Part shown: positions 8,562 through 19,393 of the stretch, piece by piece
How positions within the stretch are numbered: the stretch's first letter is position 1
Layout: every line of letters begins with the position of its first letter
Source: a bacterium
GTDB taxonomy: Bacteria; Planctomycetota; Planctomycetia; Kolteriales; Kolteriaceae
Direction of reading: 5' to 3'
Length of the DNA stretch: 64,000 nucleotides
NCBI GenBank assembly: GCA_019748235.1
Contig: JAIEPU010000075.1
Span: 1 to 64,000, forward strand
The notes under the pieces: model-generated
Databases searched by the model: none
What the model was told of the DNA's origin: nothing
Seen by the model: only the letters and a program-made list of their open reading frames with translations
Position numbers and translations under genes: made by a program

Positions 8562-11500
8562 TTAATCGTTTTTAGGGAGTGCCGGGGGCTTCGATCCCTT
8601 GTCGGCGGCATCCTTATCCTTCTTCCACTTTAGATTTCTCTTCTTCCAATCATTGAAGTCATCCTTACGACGTTCCGTCGGCGAACGAGCCAACTTCTCG
8701 TCCCGTTCCGCTCTCTCCTTGCGTGCCTTCTCTCGCTCCGCGACCGGATCGGTTACCTTCTTCATCACCGGAGGCTGATCGGGATTATCGGTAGCCGACA
8801 CCTCTTGCGGAATCGGGACCTTGGAAACCGTGTGCGTGAGAGGAAGCTTCTTCGGAAAATCTTCCTTCCCTTGCGGTGGCACCGGCTTCTGCGGGACCTT
8901 TGATGTCGTCTTCACCGTCGTCGGCATTTTGTTGCTGGAATTCTTCGGAATGCTGGCTCCCGAGTCGTTCGGCAGCACAAGTTCTTCCTGGGGAGACATC
9001 ATCGAGTCCGGAGGAATCGGCGTTCCCTCTTCGATCGTCTCCTGGCCGTCGACCTGACCATTGATCATGTCAGGCGATTCGCCGACGTAAACCTCCGTCG
9101 GAAGATCCAGGCTTCCGTGAAGCTTCTCGACCCCGGACAAGCACCAATTCATTCGCGCGGCTTCGACGGCCTTGATCCGCTCGGCATCCTCGCGACTCCG
9201 AACGATGTGCGGCGTCAGGATGATCATGAACTCCTTGCGGGTCTTGACGAGCGAGTCATACCGGAAGAGATGCCCCATCACCGGAATGTCACCGAGGCAG
9301 GGAACCTTACGCGTTTCTGTCTCACACGACTTTTGAATCAATCCACCGATGATCACGGTCTGACCATCCTGTGCGCTGACGGTCGTCACTGCACGCGTGA
9401 TCTGAACCGCTCGTGCGACCACACCCGGCGAGATCTGCACACTGTTCTGCGTGTCATTCACAGGAGAGAGCGCCGAGACCTCGGGGCTGACCTGCATGAT
9501 GACCGTTCCATCTGGATTGATCTTCGGGGTAACTTCGAGAATGATACCGGTCGGCGTGTACTGAATGCTTTGCAACGCACCGCCACCTTGCACGACGGTA
9601 ACGTTGGCAATTTGCGGTACGTCGGCACCGACCAAAATCGACGCCGTTTGATTGTCAAGTGTCATGATCTGCGGTCGTGACAGCACTTCGAGCCGGCGAT
9701 CCCGGGCCAAAGCGCGAATGAGGATGCTCACGCTCTCTGAACTCGCGGACAATATAAGGCCGCCGTAACCGAGAGCGGAACTGGTCCGACCGACATTAAA
9801 ATTGCTGAGCCCTTGACCGGCAACATTAGCCGCGTTCGCCGCCGTGACGTTGTTACCCAGCGGTCCCCCCGAGTTGAAATTGAACCCTGGGACAGCGCCA
9901 TCGTTGTAATAGGTCGTGCCCGACGAAGGATTGATAATGCTTCCCGCCGTGCGGTTGCTTCGATTGAACAACAGACCGTCTTGTAGACCGAGTTCGACGC
10001 CGAGCTCCAGGTTGTTATTGAGTTCCACTTGCACGAGCAGAACTTGGATGACCACTTGCGGCGGAAGCTCATCAAGCTTCTTCACCAGGTCGATGACCCG
10101 GTCATAAAATCGCGAGCTGGCGCTGATCAATAGCGAATTGCTCACTTGCTCGGGAACGATGATGACCTCTTGTTCGAGCTGTTGCTGAAGGCTCTGCCCT
10201 TCCTGGATTCCCGAGATCTGTTGTTGCTGCGTCAACAGATCCGTAAGCGAAGCCGCCACGTCGCGAGCATCAACGTTTTCGAGTCGATAGACATCTGTCT
10301 TACGTTCCTCAATATCTGAGGAATCAAGCCGTAAGATGATCGCTTCGACCACCTCGAGTTGTTCGCGGGTGCCAGAAGCCAGAATGCTGTTCGTTCGCTC
10401 ATCCACCGAGAACGATAGTTCAACGAGCGGGCTGCTCTCGGAGTCGGTCGTCGTCGTGACGGCAACTTGATTCGGGTTCGATTGAATCTGGGCGAACAGA
10501 GCGCGCAGCGTCCGGACAAGGGTTGATGCGTCACTGTTGACGAGGGCGAAGACCTTGATCTGGGCAAGCGCCTCGGGAAGAACGTCGAGCTGCTTCACGA
10601 GTGACTCGATCAGGGCCATTACATCCTTGGGCGCAGAGATGATCACCGCATTGGCCCGACGGTTTGGAGTGATCGTCACCCCTTCCATGATCCCCCCCCC
10701 GATCGTCCGCGCGGGGTCCTTTGGATCAGGAATCTGAAGGCCGGGAATACTTCGCTGAGTCGTCGGACTGGCGGTTTGACCACCCAGTTGCCCAGACTGC
10801 AATGTCGCCTGAAGCGTGGCGGAAAGCTCCGTCGCCACCGTGTACTTTAAGTAGAAGATTCTGAGATCATTCACGCGCGAGGTCTTCGAAGTATCGAGTT
10901 CTTTGATCAGCTCGGCAATCTCTTCGATGTCGGCCGGTCCGCCGGAAACGATCAGGGTATTGGAGCGGTCATCCGCCTCGATGATGATTTCGGGCGCGAG
11001 TTCTCCATCCTGACGACGGCTGGCATAGAAGGTCTCGATGGTCTGTGACAGCGTTAACGCGCGGATATGCTGCAAGCGGAAGATCTTGAATTGATTGTTT
11101 GCCGAAACTGGAAGGTCGAACCGCTTCGCCAAATCGGCAAGGTAGGCCAGATCATCCTTCGCGGCAACTAATAGAACGGCATTTGGCCGAGCGAGCGGAA
11201 TCACGGTCGATTGCGCCTGAGCCCGCGTTCCAGAACCACGAGCATCCAAAATTCGCCCGTACAGATCATTGAGCAGATCCGCCAGCGGCGCGGCCTTCGC
11301 GTGCATCAACGGATAAAGCTCGAACGTGAGCTCCCGATTCTTTGTCATCTTCTCGATCTCGGCGACGACTTCGCCCAAGATTTGAAGATCCTTCTCGGTG
11401 CCGAGGAGCAAGAGCGCCCCCACATCATCGAGAACTGAGATCTCGACATTGCCGCTGATCGGACCGACTACCGCGTCTTCACCACCAGCCGGTTGCTCGG

Positions 11501-14500
11501 CGGCGGCGTTCGTCAATTCACCTTCGACAAGATCATTCTCGTCCGCACCAACCGTTCGAACAGTCGTGGGCTCCTCGGCTGCCGGCGCACCGGCCCCGGT
11601 AACTTCCAAGCCAGTGCCCTTCGGTCTAATCGTCGTCACTTGGGTACTAGCCGGCTTTTTGCTCGAGGTTGATTCGGGCTTCAACTGCGCCAGTAACTCT
11701 TTTGCCGGCGATGGATCTTTTGCTGGATTCGCCTCCGATGTTCGGGGGGTCCGCGTTGATGGGGTTGAGCGAGTACGGGGCGTACGAGGTCGGCGGTTAG
11801 GGGTCGATCGACTGCCGCCTGATGACGAACCGCTCGTGCCTCGTTGAAGTTGGCGATCGAGAAGAACTTCGAGCGCGTTTCGAACGTCTTGAGGACTTGA
11901 ATTCTGAATCGGTAGGACGCGATAGCTTTTTTGCGTGTCCGCGGCCGCTACTTCGAGACCCTTCACGAGTTCCTCGATGTCTTTGAGGATCTCTTCCGGT
12001 GCCGCAACGATTAGACTGTTCGATCGGGGATCGACATCGACCGAGACGGCAGCCGTGCGAGCACGACCAGTCGATGAAACTCGCACTCCAGGCACGTTGA
12101 TCGGTGGCCCAGTACCGGGAAGCATGTAATCCTTAAAGACTTCTTTGATTACCAACAAAACTTCGTCCGCATCTGCTTGCTTGAGCGGGATGATGCGAGG
12201 AGCCTTGTCGGTGGGAGGAGCGATGTCGAGACTATCGATCAGTTCTCGAACGTTAACGAGATCCACCGCGCTCGCACGGACGATCAGCGCGTTCGCGCTC
12301 GGCTCCGCAACGACCCGGACTCGTTCGGGGCGGAAGCGTCGCCGCTCGCCGGAACCTCCCTGCTGCCGTTTGCCGTTGAACGCTTCGTCAATTGCCTCGG
12401 CAATTTCGGCGACGTTTCCATGTTCAATGTAAAAGACACGTGAGGCCGAGGTATCGGGGTCAAACGGTTCGGTCCAGGCTTCGGCCAACGACTGGAGTAA
12501 ATCGAGTGCGTCGATATCGCGGCTGGATGCCGTCAATCGATCATTTCCCACGATGACATTGACGGGCACATCGGGTTCACCCGGCAGAGATTCCGCTGCT
12601 TGCTCCTGCTTGGGAGTCTCCTTGGCTTGCGGCGCTGGCTCAATCGTTTTCTCTTTGGGCAGCCCAAGCGGCGACTGTCGATAGACGATGTTCAACTTAT
12701 TTCGACGGAGCAATGGCCAGGATTCCGCGATCGACTGAGCGGTCGCGATGGGATCGGCATTGTTGAGCCGAATCACGCGCTCGACCGGACGTTCTGACAA
12801 GCGAACGCCGGCGGGCTCGCCGTTAGGTGTGTCTGATTCGATCGATCCCGACCCTTCAAGCCGAGTCAACACATCGCGAATCTGTTTCATTTGCTGCTGC
12901 GTCGCACGAACCACCAGACGAGGAGGATTGAACGTCGTATCGACGCGCGGCTGATCGTTTCCACGAACCCCTTCAAAGAGCTGTCTGACGATCGAAGAGG
13001 CATCGAACGGATCGACCTTATATAGATCGAAAATTGCCACTTCGCGCTCGCGCTCTTGGGCCGGCTGATCGAGCTGCTGCACCATTTGACGAACTTCATC
13101 CATCATCCGAGGAAGCGCGCGTACGAAAATCGTTCCCGCCGTGGAGTCAGGGACGAAGATTGCCTTCTGCCTGTCGGGGAATGCGGCCGTGAGGGCACGG
13201 GCCACATCATTCGCGCTCGCATCTTGAAGTCGAACGACTTCGCCAACGAGTTGCGAATCGATCCCCTCTTGATCCGCATCACTGACGAGCGTTTCGATTT
13301 TCTTCAATGACTCGGGCGGAGCCGTCACGAGAAGCGTTCCACGGGCATCATCGTAAGTGACGCGAACCTTGGGATCAGACGAGAACATCTGTCCGATCAT
13401 CCGAGCGACGCTGGACGCCGTCGCATAGCGGAGCGAGTAGGTCTTTGTCTCAGGATCTTGAGCGTTGGATGCGGTATCGAAATCCTTGATGAAGCTCTTC
13501 ACTTGCTCCTGCTGCTGCGGAAGCGCGTTCGCGATGATGCTCTTGTCATCCGGTCCCGCGACCACCGCCGCGCCGGTGCCCGAAACCAGGTTCTGAAGAG
13601 AGGTCAACACGCTGCTCGCCCGAGTATGCTCCAGACGATACACCGTCTGCATTCGCCCCCCTTGCTGAACGTCGAGCTCGCGAACAAGGCCCGCGATCTT
13701 CTCCTGAATAGTTGGGGGAGCTTCCACCACGAGGACATTGTTGGCGGCATCTGCGGTCACGATCACCGGGTACTGCGTGGCGGGATAGAGTGCCTGCAAA
13801 GTACTGACGAGATAAGAAGCGTTGCCAAACTGCAGCTTATAAAGCTGTCGACTCGTCTCGACCGCCTGCGGCGTATCAAGCGTCGTGATGTACTTTTCGA
13901 TCCGCTCCATGCTTTCGGCCGGCGCGAAGACGACGACGGATTGCTTTTGCGGTCCAAGCGAGATTGTCGTGTTTCGTTCGGTCGCCAATGCCGTTTGGAG
14001 CAGCGTCACGAGTTGCTGAGCGGGAGTGTGCTTGGGAACGAACACTTTCTGAATTCGATTCGCATTCGGATCGATGTCCATCGAAGCGACGATCTTTGCG
14101 ATCTGCTCTTGGACGGCGGGATTCGCATAAGCCGTGATCGTGTTGTTGGTGGGGTCGTAGTAAAACTTCACTCCCGAAGTGGTCGGGGGATAAAGAAGAT
14201 AGAGAAGCTGATAGATCGATCCGACCGCGGCGTATTTGATGATGTAGGGCTTCGCGACAGATTCCCCACCTGGCTGGGGAGCCACGTCGAGCGTTTTGAT
14301 CAATCCGCGAATGCGCTCCACCACCGGCGGAGGCGCCAACACGACGAGCTGTCGACTATTGGGCGAAGCGGTGAGCGTCTTATTGGTCTCATTCGCGAGA
14401 GCGGTCGTCAACAATTGAAGCAATTGATCGGCCGTGAGGTTCGTCGCCTCGAAGGTCTCCTCGACCCAGCCTTGACGCGGACTTTGATCGAGCTCGGCGA

Positions 14501-17500
14501 CGACCTTTGCAATCTCTTCCTGGACAGCCGTCGGCGCGATCACCGTCACCGTCATCGAATAGGGATCGCTCGTCACTTCCACTCGGCGCGTCTTTGGAAA
14601 GGCGGCTTGAAGATTGAGAGCCAAGTAAGTCGGGTTCGCGAAGATCGGGCGATAGATCTTGCGGACAAGGTCCTCATCCGCCGGCGCCGCCACATCAAAA
14701 ACTTCAAAAAGACGATCGACTTCCTTGATCACATCCGACGGTGCGTTGACGATTACTTCTTCACTTCGGGGACCCATCGAAATCGTCTTATTCGTGATCG
14801 TGGCAAGCTGAGTCGTCAAAAATGTGTAAAGGTCGGTAGCACTGACGTTCTTCGGACGAAATGCTTTCGTCGCCCACTCGGCACGGGGATTCACGTCGAT
14901 CCGTTTGATCTCTTCCTTGATCTTCTCTTGAAGACCCGCCGGCGCCATGACGATCACGACTTGATTCGATGGTTCGTAATTGAAGGTAGCGCCCGTCTCC
15001 GCAGCCGGAAAAAGGGTGACGAGGGCGGAGTAAACCGATGACGCAGGAACATTGGTCACGCGGTACATTTCACGCTTGCGACCGCTGTCGGCTTCGATCG
15101 GCTGATCGAACTCCATCGCGAGGGCGACGATTCGCTCCTTCATCGTCGGAGTCGCGGCAACGATAACCGAGTTTGTCCCCACGTCGTACGTGATACGCGT
15201 TCCATCGAGTCCGCTAAAAAGCTGCGACAGGGCCGTGTACAGCGAGACGACCGGCACGTTCTTAGCCGCGATGGTGAACTGAGCGAGCGAACTGGGAACG
15301 TCTGTCTGCTTCAAAACCTCGGCGATTGCTTTCTGAACTCGTTCGGGAGCTTGAATGATCAACTGCTTGCCGCTTGGATCGGCAACAATGGTCGCTCCTG
15401 TTGCTCCCGTCGCGGGAAAGAGCGTTTGAAGCATCGAAGCCAACGTCGTTCCAGCAACATTCACGACAGGGTACGTTTTTCGGACGACCGCTGCATTCGG
15501 ATCTCGCGTACTGACGAGATCGATGAGACCTTTCACTCGTTCATGTCCGGTCTTGGTCGCGATGACGAAGAGTGCCCGACCATCCGGGCTGACCGTTACG
15601 GGGCCGACTCCCTCGTAAGAGAGCTGCGGAATAACACTCGCAATAGTGGCTGGCGACGTTTCCGCCGGCGTGTAGATTTGAAGTTGCATCTTCGCGTCGG
15701 AAGGAACGTCGATCTTCTCGATAAGAGCCTTCAGACGCTCATGAACGTCGTTCGGCGCGGTGATAATCAAAATGTTGTTGGCCGGCTCCGCGCTGATCTG
15801 AACATTGGTTCGCTCAGGCGGATAGAGCTTTTGCAGCGCGGTGACGAGCTCCGCCGCCTTTGCATATTTCAGCTTGTAAAGCTCATCGACCGGATTCGCG
15901 CCCGGTTGATCTCCCATCACGTCGATCTTAGCAAGCAGTTCCGAAATCCGCTTTTGCAGCTCGCGCGTCGCGCGGATAAGAACGCTCTTGCCGTCCGGCT
16001 GAATCTGGAATGTCGGCTTGGTCGCATCCGTGCCGAAAACCTTTGTAAGGGATTCGATCAATTGTGGTGCAGGCACGTTCTGAGCGGCATAAATCTCGAC
16101 AGACTCTGACTCAGAACCAGGCATGTCGAGTTCATTGAGCATCGCGGAGATGCGATCATGAATCTTCGTATCGGCCGCGATGACGAAGATCCGATTATTT
16201 CGCTGATCCGGAATGAACTTCACTTCGTATTTTTCGGGCGGAAAGATCGACGACAACGTCGCGATGATCTCCGCCGGCTTGGCATGCCGAAGCGAATACG
16301 TTCGCTCCGTCGTCGCTGGCTCGGTGAGTGCCGCATTGTCCAGCATGTCGAGCGTGCTTTTGACCTTCTCCATCAGAACCGGCGGGGCGCTGATGACGAT
16401 CTTGCTGTTTCCACCGGTCGGCACAAAGACGACGTTCGTCGTGGTCGGATAGAGTGCCTCGGCCAGCTTGATCAGTTCGGTCGTCTTCGCGTGCTTCGGC
16501 TGATAGATCGCTTCCTGCTTGTCACGAAGCCCCATCACTGCTGGGGGAAGATCGAGATCCTTGATGATCTTCGAGATCGATTCAATCGACTTGGCGGGGG
16601 CTCGGACGACGATCGCGTTTGTGTTTTGCTCACTTCCGAAGGAAGCGCCGGTCGTTGCCTTAGGAAAGACGGTAGTCAGGGTCGTCGCCAGCTTCTCGGC
16701 TGATGCGTGCTCGAGCTTGACGACGGTGGTCTGTTCGCTCGATGCTTCGTCGCCGATTCCACCGAGTTTTTCAATCGCCTCCTTGATCCGCGATTGAATC
16801 TCAGGAGGGGCCGATGCGAGGATTCCTTGACCATTGGGATCAACCGAAAAGCTGACGCGTGGATTCTCGCGGCTATTGAAAGCAAGCTTCAGTTGCGCCA
16901 GAATTGCCGTCGCATCACCGGGCGTGCGATAGAGCTGTTGCACCGGCGCATTCGCCTTCGCTTGATTTTCGAGCGATTCCACGAGCTTGGTAATCTGATC
17001 GACCAAGCGTCCCGGCCCCTTTACCGCGACGACATTCGCCGTCGGTTCGGCGGCCACGCTAACATTCGTTTCTTTCGGCGGGAACAGCGACGTAAGCAAT
17101 TCCCCTACACCCGCCGCGGTCGCATGGTGAAGAGTGAACGTCTTCTCAGCCGGCTGGTCATCCTTTGAAGACGGAATGTCGATTTCCGCCAGGAATTCCT
17201 TCACGCTGTTGTGCTGCGCTTCGGTCAGTACCGCGATCAGACTCTTACCGTCCGGGCCAAGCTCCATCGTTCCGCTAATTCCGAGAATGCTCTTTATCAG
17301 CGTCTGTGCGCGTTCCGGAGTCAGATGCATGAGCGGATAAGTGCGACGAACCATCGGAGCGGGCTGTTGCGGTGGCGGATTCTGTGCCGGCTTGAACGAG
17401 TTATCGAGTTCATCGATGAGGGGAAGCGACTCCGCTAACTTTGATACTTGATCGGTCAGTCGAAGAAGCTTCAGCTTCGGAACAGCTTGCAGTTCGCCAT

Positions 17501-18275
17501 ACTGCCCGAGAAGCTTCTTCACTTCAGGCTCGATGGTCGCCGGATCGGCAAATTTGAGCCGCTTGATCACCGTCACAAATTCGTTTCGACCCCGCTGCGC
17601 GAGTTGATCCTCACCGACGGTCGGAACTTGATTTAAAGGAAGCGGTTTATCGAGAGCAGCCAGCGTCAAGAAGCGATCGTTCCGAAGGACGACGAATCCC
17701 TCGGCGAGAAGAACTTCATTCAAGACGTCTAGCGCTTCGGGGATCGTATACGCTTTGGTGCTGGAATAGTCGAAAGTGCCGGGAGGCTTGAAATTGAGGA
17801 TGAGCTGAAGCTCGGCCAGTTCTGCGAATCTCGTCAGTGCGACATCCCAAGGGGTTTTGCTGAAACTGAAAACGATCTTCTTCTCGGTCGGCTTTTCTTC
17901 CTCAGGAGGCATCGGCAGTGTCGGAGCATCCCCTTCCTCGACCGGAAGAGGCTCTTGCCCCGCGACCAAAACGATGGATGAAGTAGGAAACTGAAGGTAT
18001 CGCGGCTTTGAGGCTCGCGGAGCGTGGGATTGATCGAAAGTCGGCGGAACGGCCCCCCCGTCAGAGCATTCATATTCCGCTTGGGCCGGATATTGCAACA
18101 GGCCAATCCCGTTCCCATCGACCGGCTCTCCTTCGAGAGTCATCGCTGGGATCGGTTGACGCGTGGAGGTTTCACTCTTTGTCGACTCACGCGCGATTGT
18201 GCCGAAAAAGCACACCGCCAGCCCTAAGAGTGCAGCCGCCTGCCATCGGCTTGTCGCTTCGAGGGATGAACCCAT
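8562..18275 (-). CDS. gspD: Giant type II/IV pilus-type secretin with about 30 N-domain repeats
   Basis: About 3,237 residues against 600-750 for ordinary GspD. The chosen ATG at 18275 has AAGGA upstream and a signal peptide (ALLGLAVCFFGTIA). A GTG-initiated frame upstream at 18371 lacks this support. An N0/STN-like domain lies at about residues 130-225. From about 233 to 2735 runs a tandem array of roughly 31 secretin N1-type (KH-like) domains. Each has the rhythm YxLxxAxAxxLxxxLxxLFP, then NxIIVxAP, then IxxLIxxLD. A Ser/Pro/Arg-rich insertion at about 2150-2265 splits one repeat. The secretin beta-barrel domain follows at about 2740-3025, with VQVELNNNLELGVELGLQDG, LSRPQIMTLDNQTASILVG, YTPTGIILEVTPKINPDGT, and SAQDGQTVIIGGLI to LFRYDSLVKTRKEFMIILTP. 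The tail is charged and Pro/Lys-rich. It forms the outer-membrane channel of the secretion system encoded upstream. Confidence 0.93.
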   Translation of the reverse strand: MGSSLEATSRWQAAALLGLAVCFFGTIARESTKSETSTRQPIPAMTLEGEPVDGNGIGLLQYPAQAEYECSDGGAVPPTFDQSHAPRASKPRYLQFPTSSIVLVAGQEPLPVEEGDAPTLPMPPEEEKPTEKKIVFSFSKTPWDVALTRFAELAELQLILNFKPPGTFDYSSTKAYTIPEALDVLNEVLLAEGFVVLRNDRFLTLAALDKPLPLNQVPTVGEDQLAQRGRNEFVTVIKRLKFADPATIEPEVKKLLGQYGELQAVPKLKLLRLTDQVSKLAESLPLIDELDNSFKPAQNPPPQQPAPMVRRTYPLMHLTPERAQTLIKSILGISGTMELGPDGKSLIAVLTEAQHNSVKEFLAEIDIPSSKDDQPAEKTFTLHHATAAGVGELLTSLFPPKETNVSVAAEPTANVVAVKGPGRLVDQITKLVESLENQAKANAPVQQLYRTPGDATAILAQLKLAFNSRENPRVSFSVDPNGQGILASAPPEIQSRIKEAIEKLGGIGDEASSEQTTVVKLEHASAEKLATTLTTVFPKATTGASFGSEQNTNAIVVRAPAKSIESISKIIKDLDLPPAVMGLRDKQEAIYQPKHAKTTELIKLAEALYPTTTNVVFVPTGGNSKIVISAPPVLMEKVKSTLDMLDNAALTEPATTERTYSLRHAKPAEIIATLSSIFPPEKYEVKFIPDQRNNRIFVIAADTKIHDRISAMLNELDMPGSESESVEIYAAQNVPAPQLIESLTKVFGTDATKPTFQIQPDGKSVLIRATRELQKRISELLAKIDVMGDQPGANPVDELYKLKYAKAAELVTALQKLYPPERTNVQISAEPANNILIITAPNDVHERLKALIEKIDVPSDAKMQLQIYTPAETSPATIASVIPQLSYEGVGPVTVSPDGRALFVIATKTGHERVKGLIDLVSTRDPNAAVVRKTYPVVNVAGTTLASMLQTLFPATGATGATIVADPSGKQLIIQAPERVQKAIAEVLKQTDVPSSLAQFTIAAKNVPVVSLYTALSQLFSGLDGTRITYDVGTNSVIVAATPTMKERIVALAMEFDQPIEADSGRKREMYRVTNVPASSVYSALVTLFPAAETGATFNYEPSNQVVIVMAPAGLQEKIKEEIKRIDVNPRAEWATKAFRPKNVSATDLYTFLTTQLATITNKTISMGPRSEEVIVNAPSDVIKEVDRLFEVFDVAAPADEDLVRKIYRPIFANPTYLALNLQAAFPKTRRVEVTSDPYSMTVTVIAPTAVQEEIAKVVAELDQSPRQGWVEETFEATNLTADQLLQLLTTALANETNKTLTASPNSRQLVVLAPPPVVERIRGLIKTLDVAPQPGGESVAKPYIIKYAAVGSIYQLLYLLYPPTTSGVKFYYDPTNNTITAYANPAVQEQIAKIVASMDIDPNANRIQKVFVPKHTPAQQLVTLLQTALATERNTTISLGPQKQSVVVFAPAESMERIEKYITTLDTPQAVETSRQLYKLQFGNASYLVSTLQALYPATQYPVIVTADAANNVLVVEAPPTIQEKIAGLVRELDVQQGGRMQTVYRLEHTRASSVLTSLQNLVSGTGAAVVAGPDDKSIIANALPQQQEQVKSFIKDFDTASNAQDPETKTYSLRYATASSVARMIGQMFSSDPKVRVTYDDARGTLLVTAPPESLKKIETLVSDADQEGIDSQLVGEVVRLQDASANDVARALTAAFPDRQKAIFVPDSTAGTIFVRALPRMMDEVRQMVQQLDQPAQEREREVAIFDLYKVDPFDASSIVRQLFEGVRGNDQPRVDTTFNPPRLVVRATQQQMKQIRDVLTRLEGSGSIESDTPNGEPAGVRLSERPVERVIRLNNADPIATAQSIAESWPLLRRNKLNIVYRQSPLGLPKEKTIEPAPQAKETPKQEQAAESLPGEPDVPVNVIVGNDRLTASSRDIDALDLLQSLAEAWTEPFDPDTSASRVFYIEHGNVAEIAEAIDEAFNGKRQQGGSGERRRFRPERVRVVAEPSANALIVRASAVDLVNVRELIDSLDIAPPTDKAPRIIPLKQADADEVLLVIKEVFKDYMLPGTGPPINVPGVRVSSTGRARTAAVSVDVDPRSNSLIVAAPEEILKDIEELVKGLEVAAADTQKSYRVLPIQNSSPQDVRNALEVLLDRQLQRGTSGSSSGGSRSTPNRRPRTPRTRSTPSTRTPRTSEANPAKDPSPAKELLAQLKPESTSSKKPASTQVTTIRPKGTGLEVTGAGAPAAEEPTTVRTVGADENDLVEGELTNAAAEQPAGGEDAVVGPISGNVEISVLDDVGALLLLGTEKDLQILGEVVAEIEKMTKNRELTFELYPLMHAKAAPLADLLNDLYGRILDARGSGTRAQAQSTVIPLARPNAVLLVAAKDDLAYLADLAKRFDLPVSANNQFKIFRLQHIRALTLSQTIETFYASRRQDGELAPEIIIEADDRSNTLIVSGGPADIEEIAELIKELDTSKTSRVNDLRIFYLKYTVATELSATLQATLQSGQLGGQTASPTTQRSIPGLQIPDPKDPARTIGGGIMEGVTITPNRRANAVIISAPKDVMALIESLVKQLDVLPEALAQIKVFALVNSDASTLVRTLRALFAQIQSNPNQVAVTTTTDSESSPLVELSFSVDERTNSILASGTREQLEVVEAIILRLDSSDIEERKTDVYRLENVDARDVAASLTDLLTQQQQISGIQEGQSLQQQLEQEVIIVPEQVSNSLLISASSRFYDRVIDLVKKLDELPPQVVIQVLLVQVELNNNLELGVELGLQDGLLFNRSNRTAGSIINPSSGTTYYNDGAVPGFNFNSGGPLGNNVTAANAANVAGQGLSNFNVGRTSSALGYGGLILSASSESVSILIRALARDRRLEVLSRPQIMTLDNQTASILVGADVPQIANVTVVQGGGALQSIQYTPTGIILEVTPKINPDGTVIMQVSPEVSALSPVNDTQNSVQISPGVVARAVQITRAVTTVSAQDGQTVIIGGLIQKSCETETRKVPCLGDIPVMGHLFRYDSLVKTRKEFMIILTPHIVRSREDAERIKAVEAARMNWCLSGVEKLHGSLDLPTEVYVGESPDMINGQVDGQETIEEGTPIPPDSMMSPQEELVLPNDSGASIPKNSSNKMPTTVKTTSKVPQKPVPPQGKEDFPKKLPLTHTVSKVPIPQEVSATDNPDQPPVMKKVTDPVAEREKARKERAERDEKLARSPTERRKDDFNDWKKRNLKWKKDKDAADKGSKPPALPKND

Positions 18276-18421
18276 GAGCGTGTCCTTGGCCCTTCCTACC
18301 GGCCGGGCGATACATCCGAACCAGCACAAATCATTGCAATTCGCCATTCTCTGTAGCAGCCGCAAAAGCACTTTTCAGTGCATTACCAGGCTTTCAACGC
18401 TACAGCCACTTTGGAATGGCT

Positions 18422-19393
18422 CTAATTCATGTTTTGCAGGCGTCGGCGATTTCTGATTTCACGATCAAGGGCTTCTTCGGCACTGAGCAGGGTGCGTGAG
18501 CTAAAGGTGGTACCAAGTTGCCAGAGGTAGAGATTGCCATCGATATTCAGCACCATGTCCTGAAGTCCGACGTCAACAATCACTGCTCTGACACGTCCTA
18601 CCGTGAATTCCTCCCCGACACGTACAACTCGGCGAGACGCATCCTGAGCCCGATCGATGAGATCGGCCTCCACGTCCCCTCCCCCTTTACGACGAAAGAT
18701 CGTCGTTAATACCACGTGTTCCGGGTCATTCGCGTGGAGCGTCGTCGACCCAGGACTCGAGGCGTACAACATGTTTTTCTCGACGAGGACGCCATACTCA
18801 TCTCGGTTGGCGCTGACCGGTGACTCGAAGACGACTTCGCCAGGCCTCACCGGGCTGGTTTGTTCGCCGAGAGCCACTGCCTCAATCGATAGAGAAACAC
18901 GGAGTGCGGGGCCCATATCCTTGCGCGTCACTGGCGTCAAGCTCAGATTCGTGATCTGGTGAAGCCGGGGGGCCGAATAAAATGCGTAGAGGAGCTTAGT
19001 GAACGACCAGATATCGGTCTCGACGTCGACACTGAACGGGATGACACTCAGATCCCCACTCTTTAGTGGTTTACGAGGCGTCCCCGCCGTGACGTTGGGT
19101 GAAGGGATCTCGGCCAGCCGAAAAAGATCCAGCAAAAAGACCTGATACTTCTCTACGGCGAGCCGGGTGTCTCCCGGTAAACAAAGCCGTGCCAGGTCAT
19201 CCAGTTGAGAAGCCGCCACCTTGGCATCACTCAGCTTCTCAAGCGCCTGACTTGCCGAATCCTCTGCGGCCGTACGCTTCTTCTCCAGGTTCACGATCGG
19301 CTGAACGATGAATCGGGTGTAACCGAGATAGCCTCCCCCCAGTGCAACGATCACACCAACAAGTACCATGACGAGAGGTCGCTGGGTATTCAT
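18422..19393 (-). CDS. GspM/PilO-like inner-membrane assembly protein, possible GspC-like tail
   Basis: 323 residues with one N-terminal transmembrane helix (about 7-27) and a coiled coil (about 34-65). A periplasmic domain follows with FSVDVETDIWSFTKLLYAFYSAPRLHQI, the ferredoxin-like pattern of PilO/GspM proteins. Residues about 245-300 (VGEEFTVGRVRAVIVDVG, VLNIDGNLYLWQLGT) resemble the small beta homology region of GspC/PilP proteins that touches the secretin. No separate gspC is present, so this one protein may carry both roles. That is inference. Its ATG overlaps the end of the PilM/PilN-like gene (ATGA), implying translational coupling. Confidence 0.7.
   Translation of the reverse strand: MNTQRPLVMVLVGVIVALGGGYLGYTRFIVQPIVNLEKKRTAAEDSASQALEKLSDAKVAASQLDDLARLCLPGDTRLAVEKYQVFLLDLFRLAEIPSPNVTAGTPRKPLKSGDLSVIPFSVDVETDIWSFTKLLYAFYSAPRLHQITNLSLTPVTRKDMGPALRVSLSIEAVALGEQTSPVRPGEVVFESPVSANRDEYGVLVEKNMLYASSPGSTTLHANDPEHVVLTTIFRRKGGGDVEADLIDRAQDASRRVVRVGEEFTVGRVRAVIVDVGLQDMVLNIDGNLYLWQLGTTFSSRTLLSAEEALDREIRNRRRLQNMN

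Noticed and set aside
13458-15041. Long plus-strand open frame (527 codons) opposite the secretin gene
   Set aside because: It is antisense to a very long, repeat-rich coding gene; its Arg/His/Asp-rich composition is the expected shadow of the secretin repeats, and no start context or domain is seen.
15351-16703. Further plus-strand open frames in the secretin region
   Set aside because: Same reason: shadow frames with Arg-rich composition and no family pattern.
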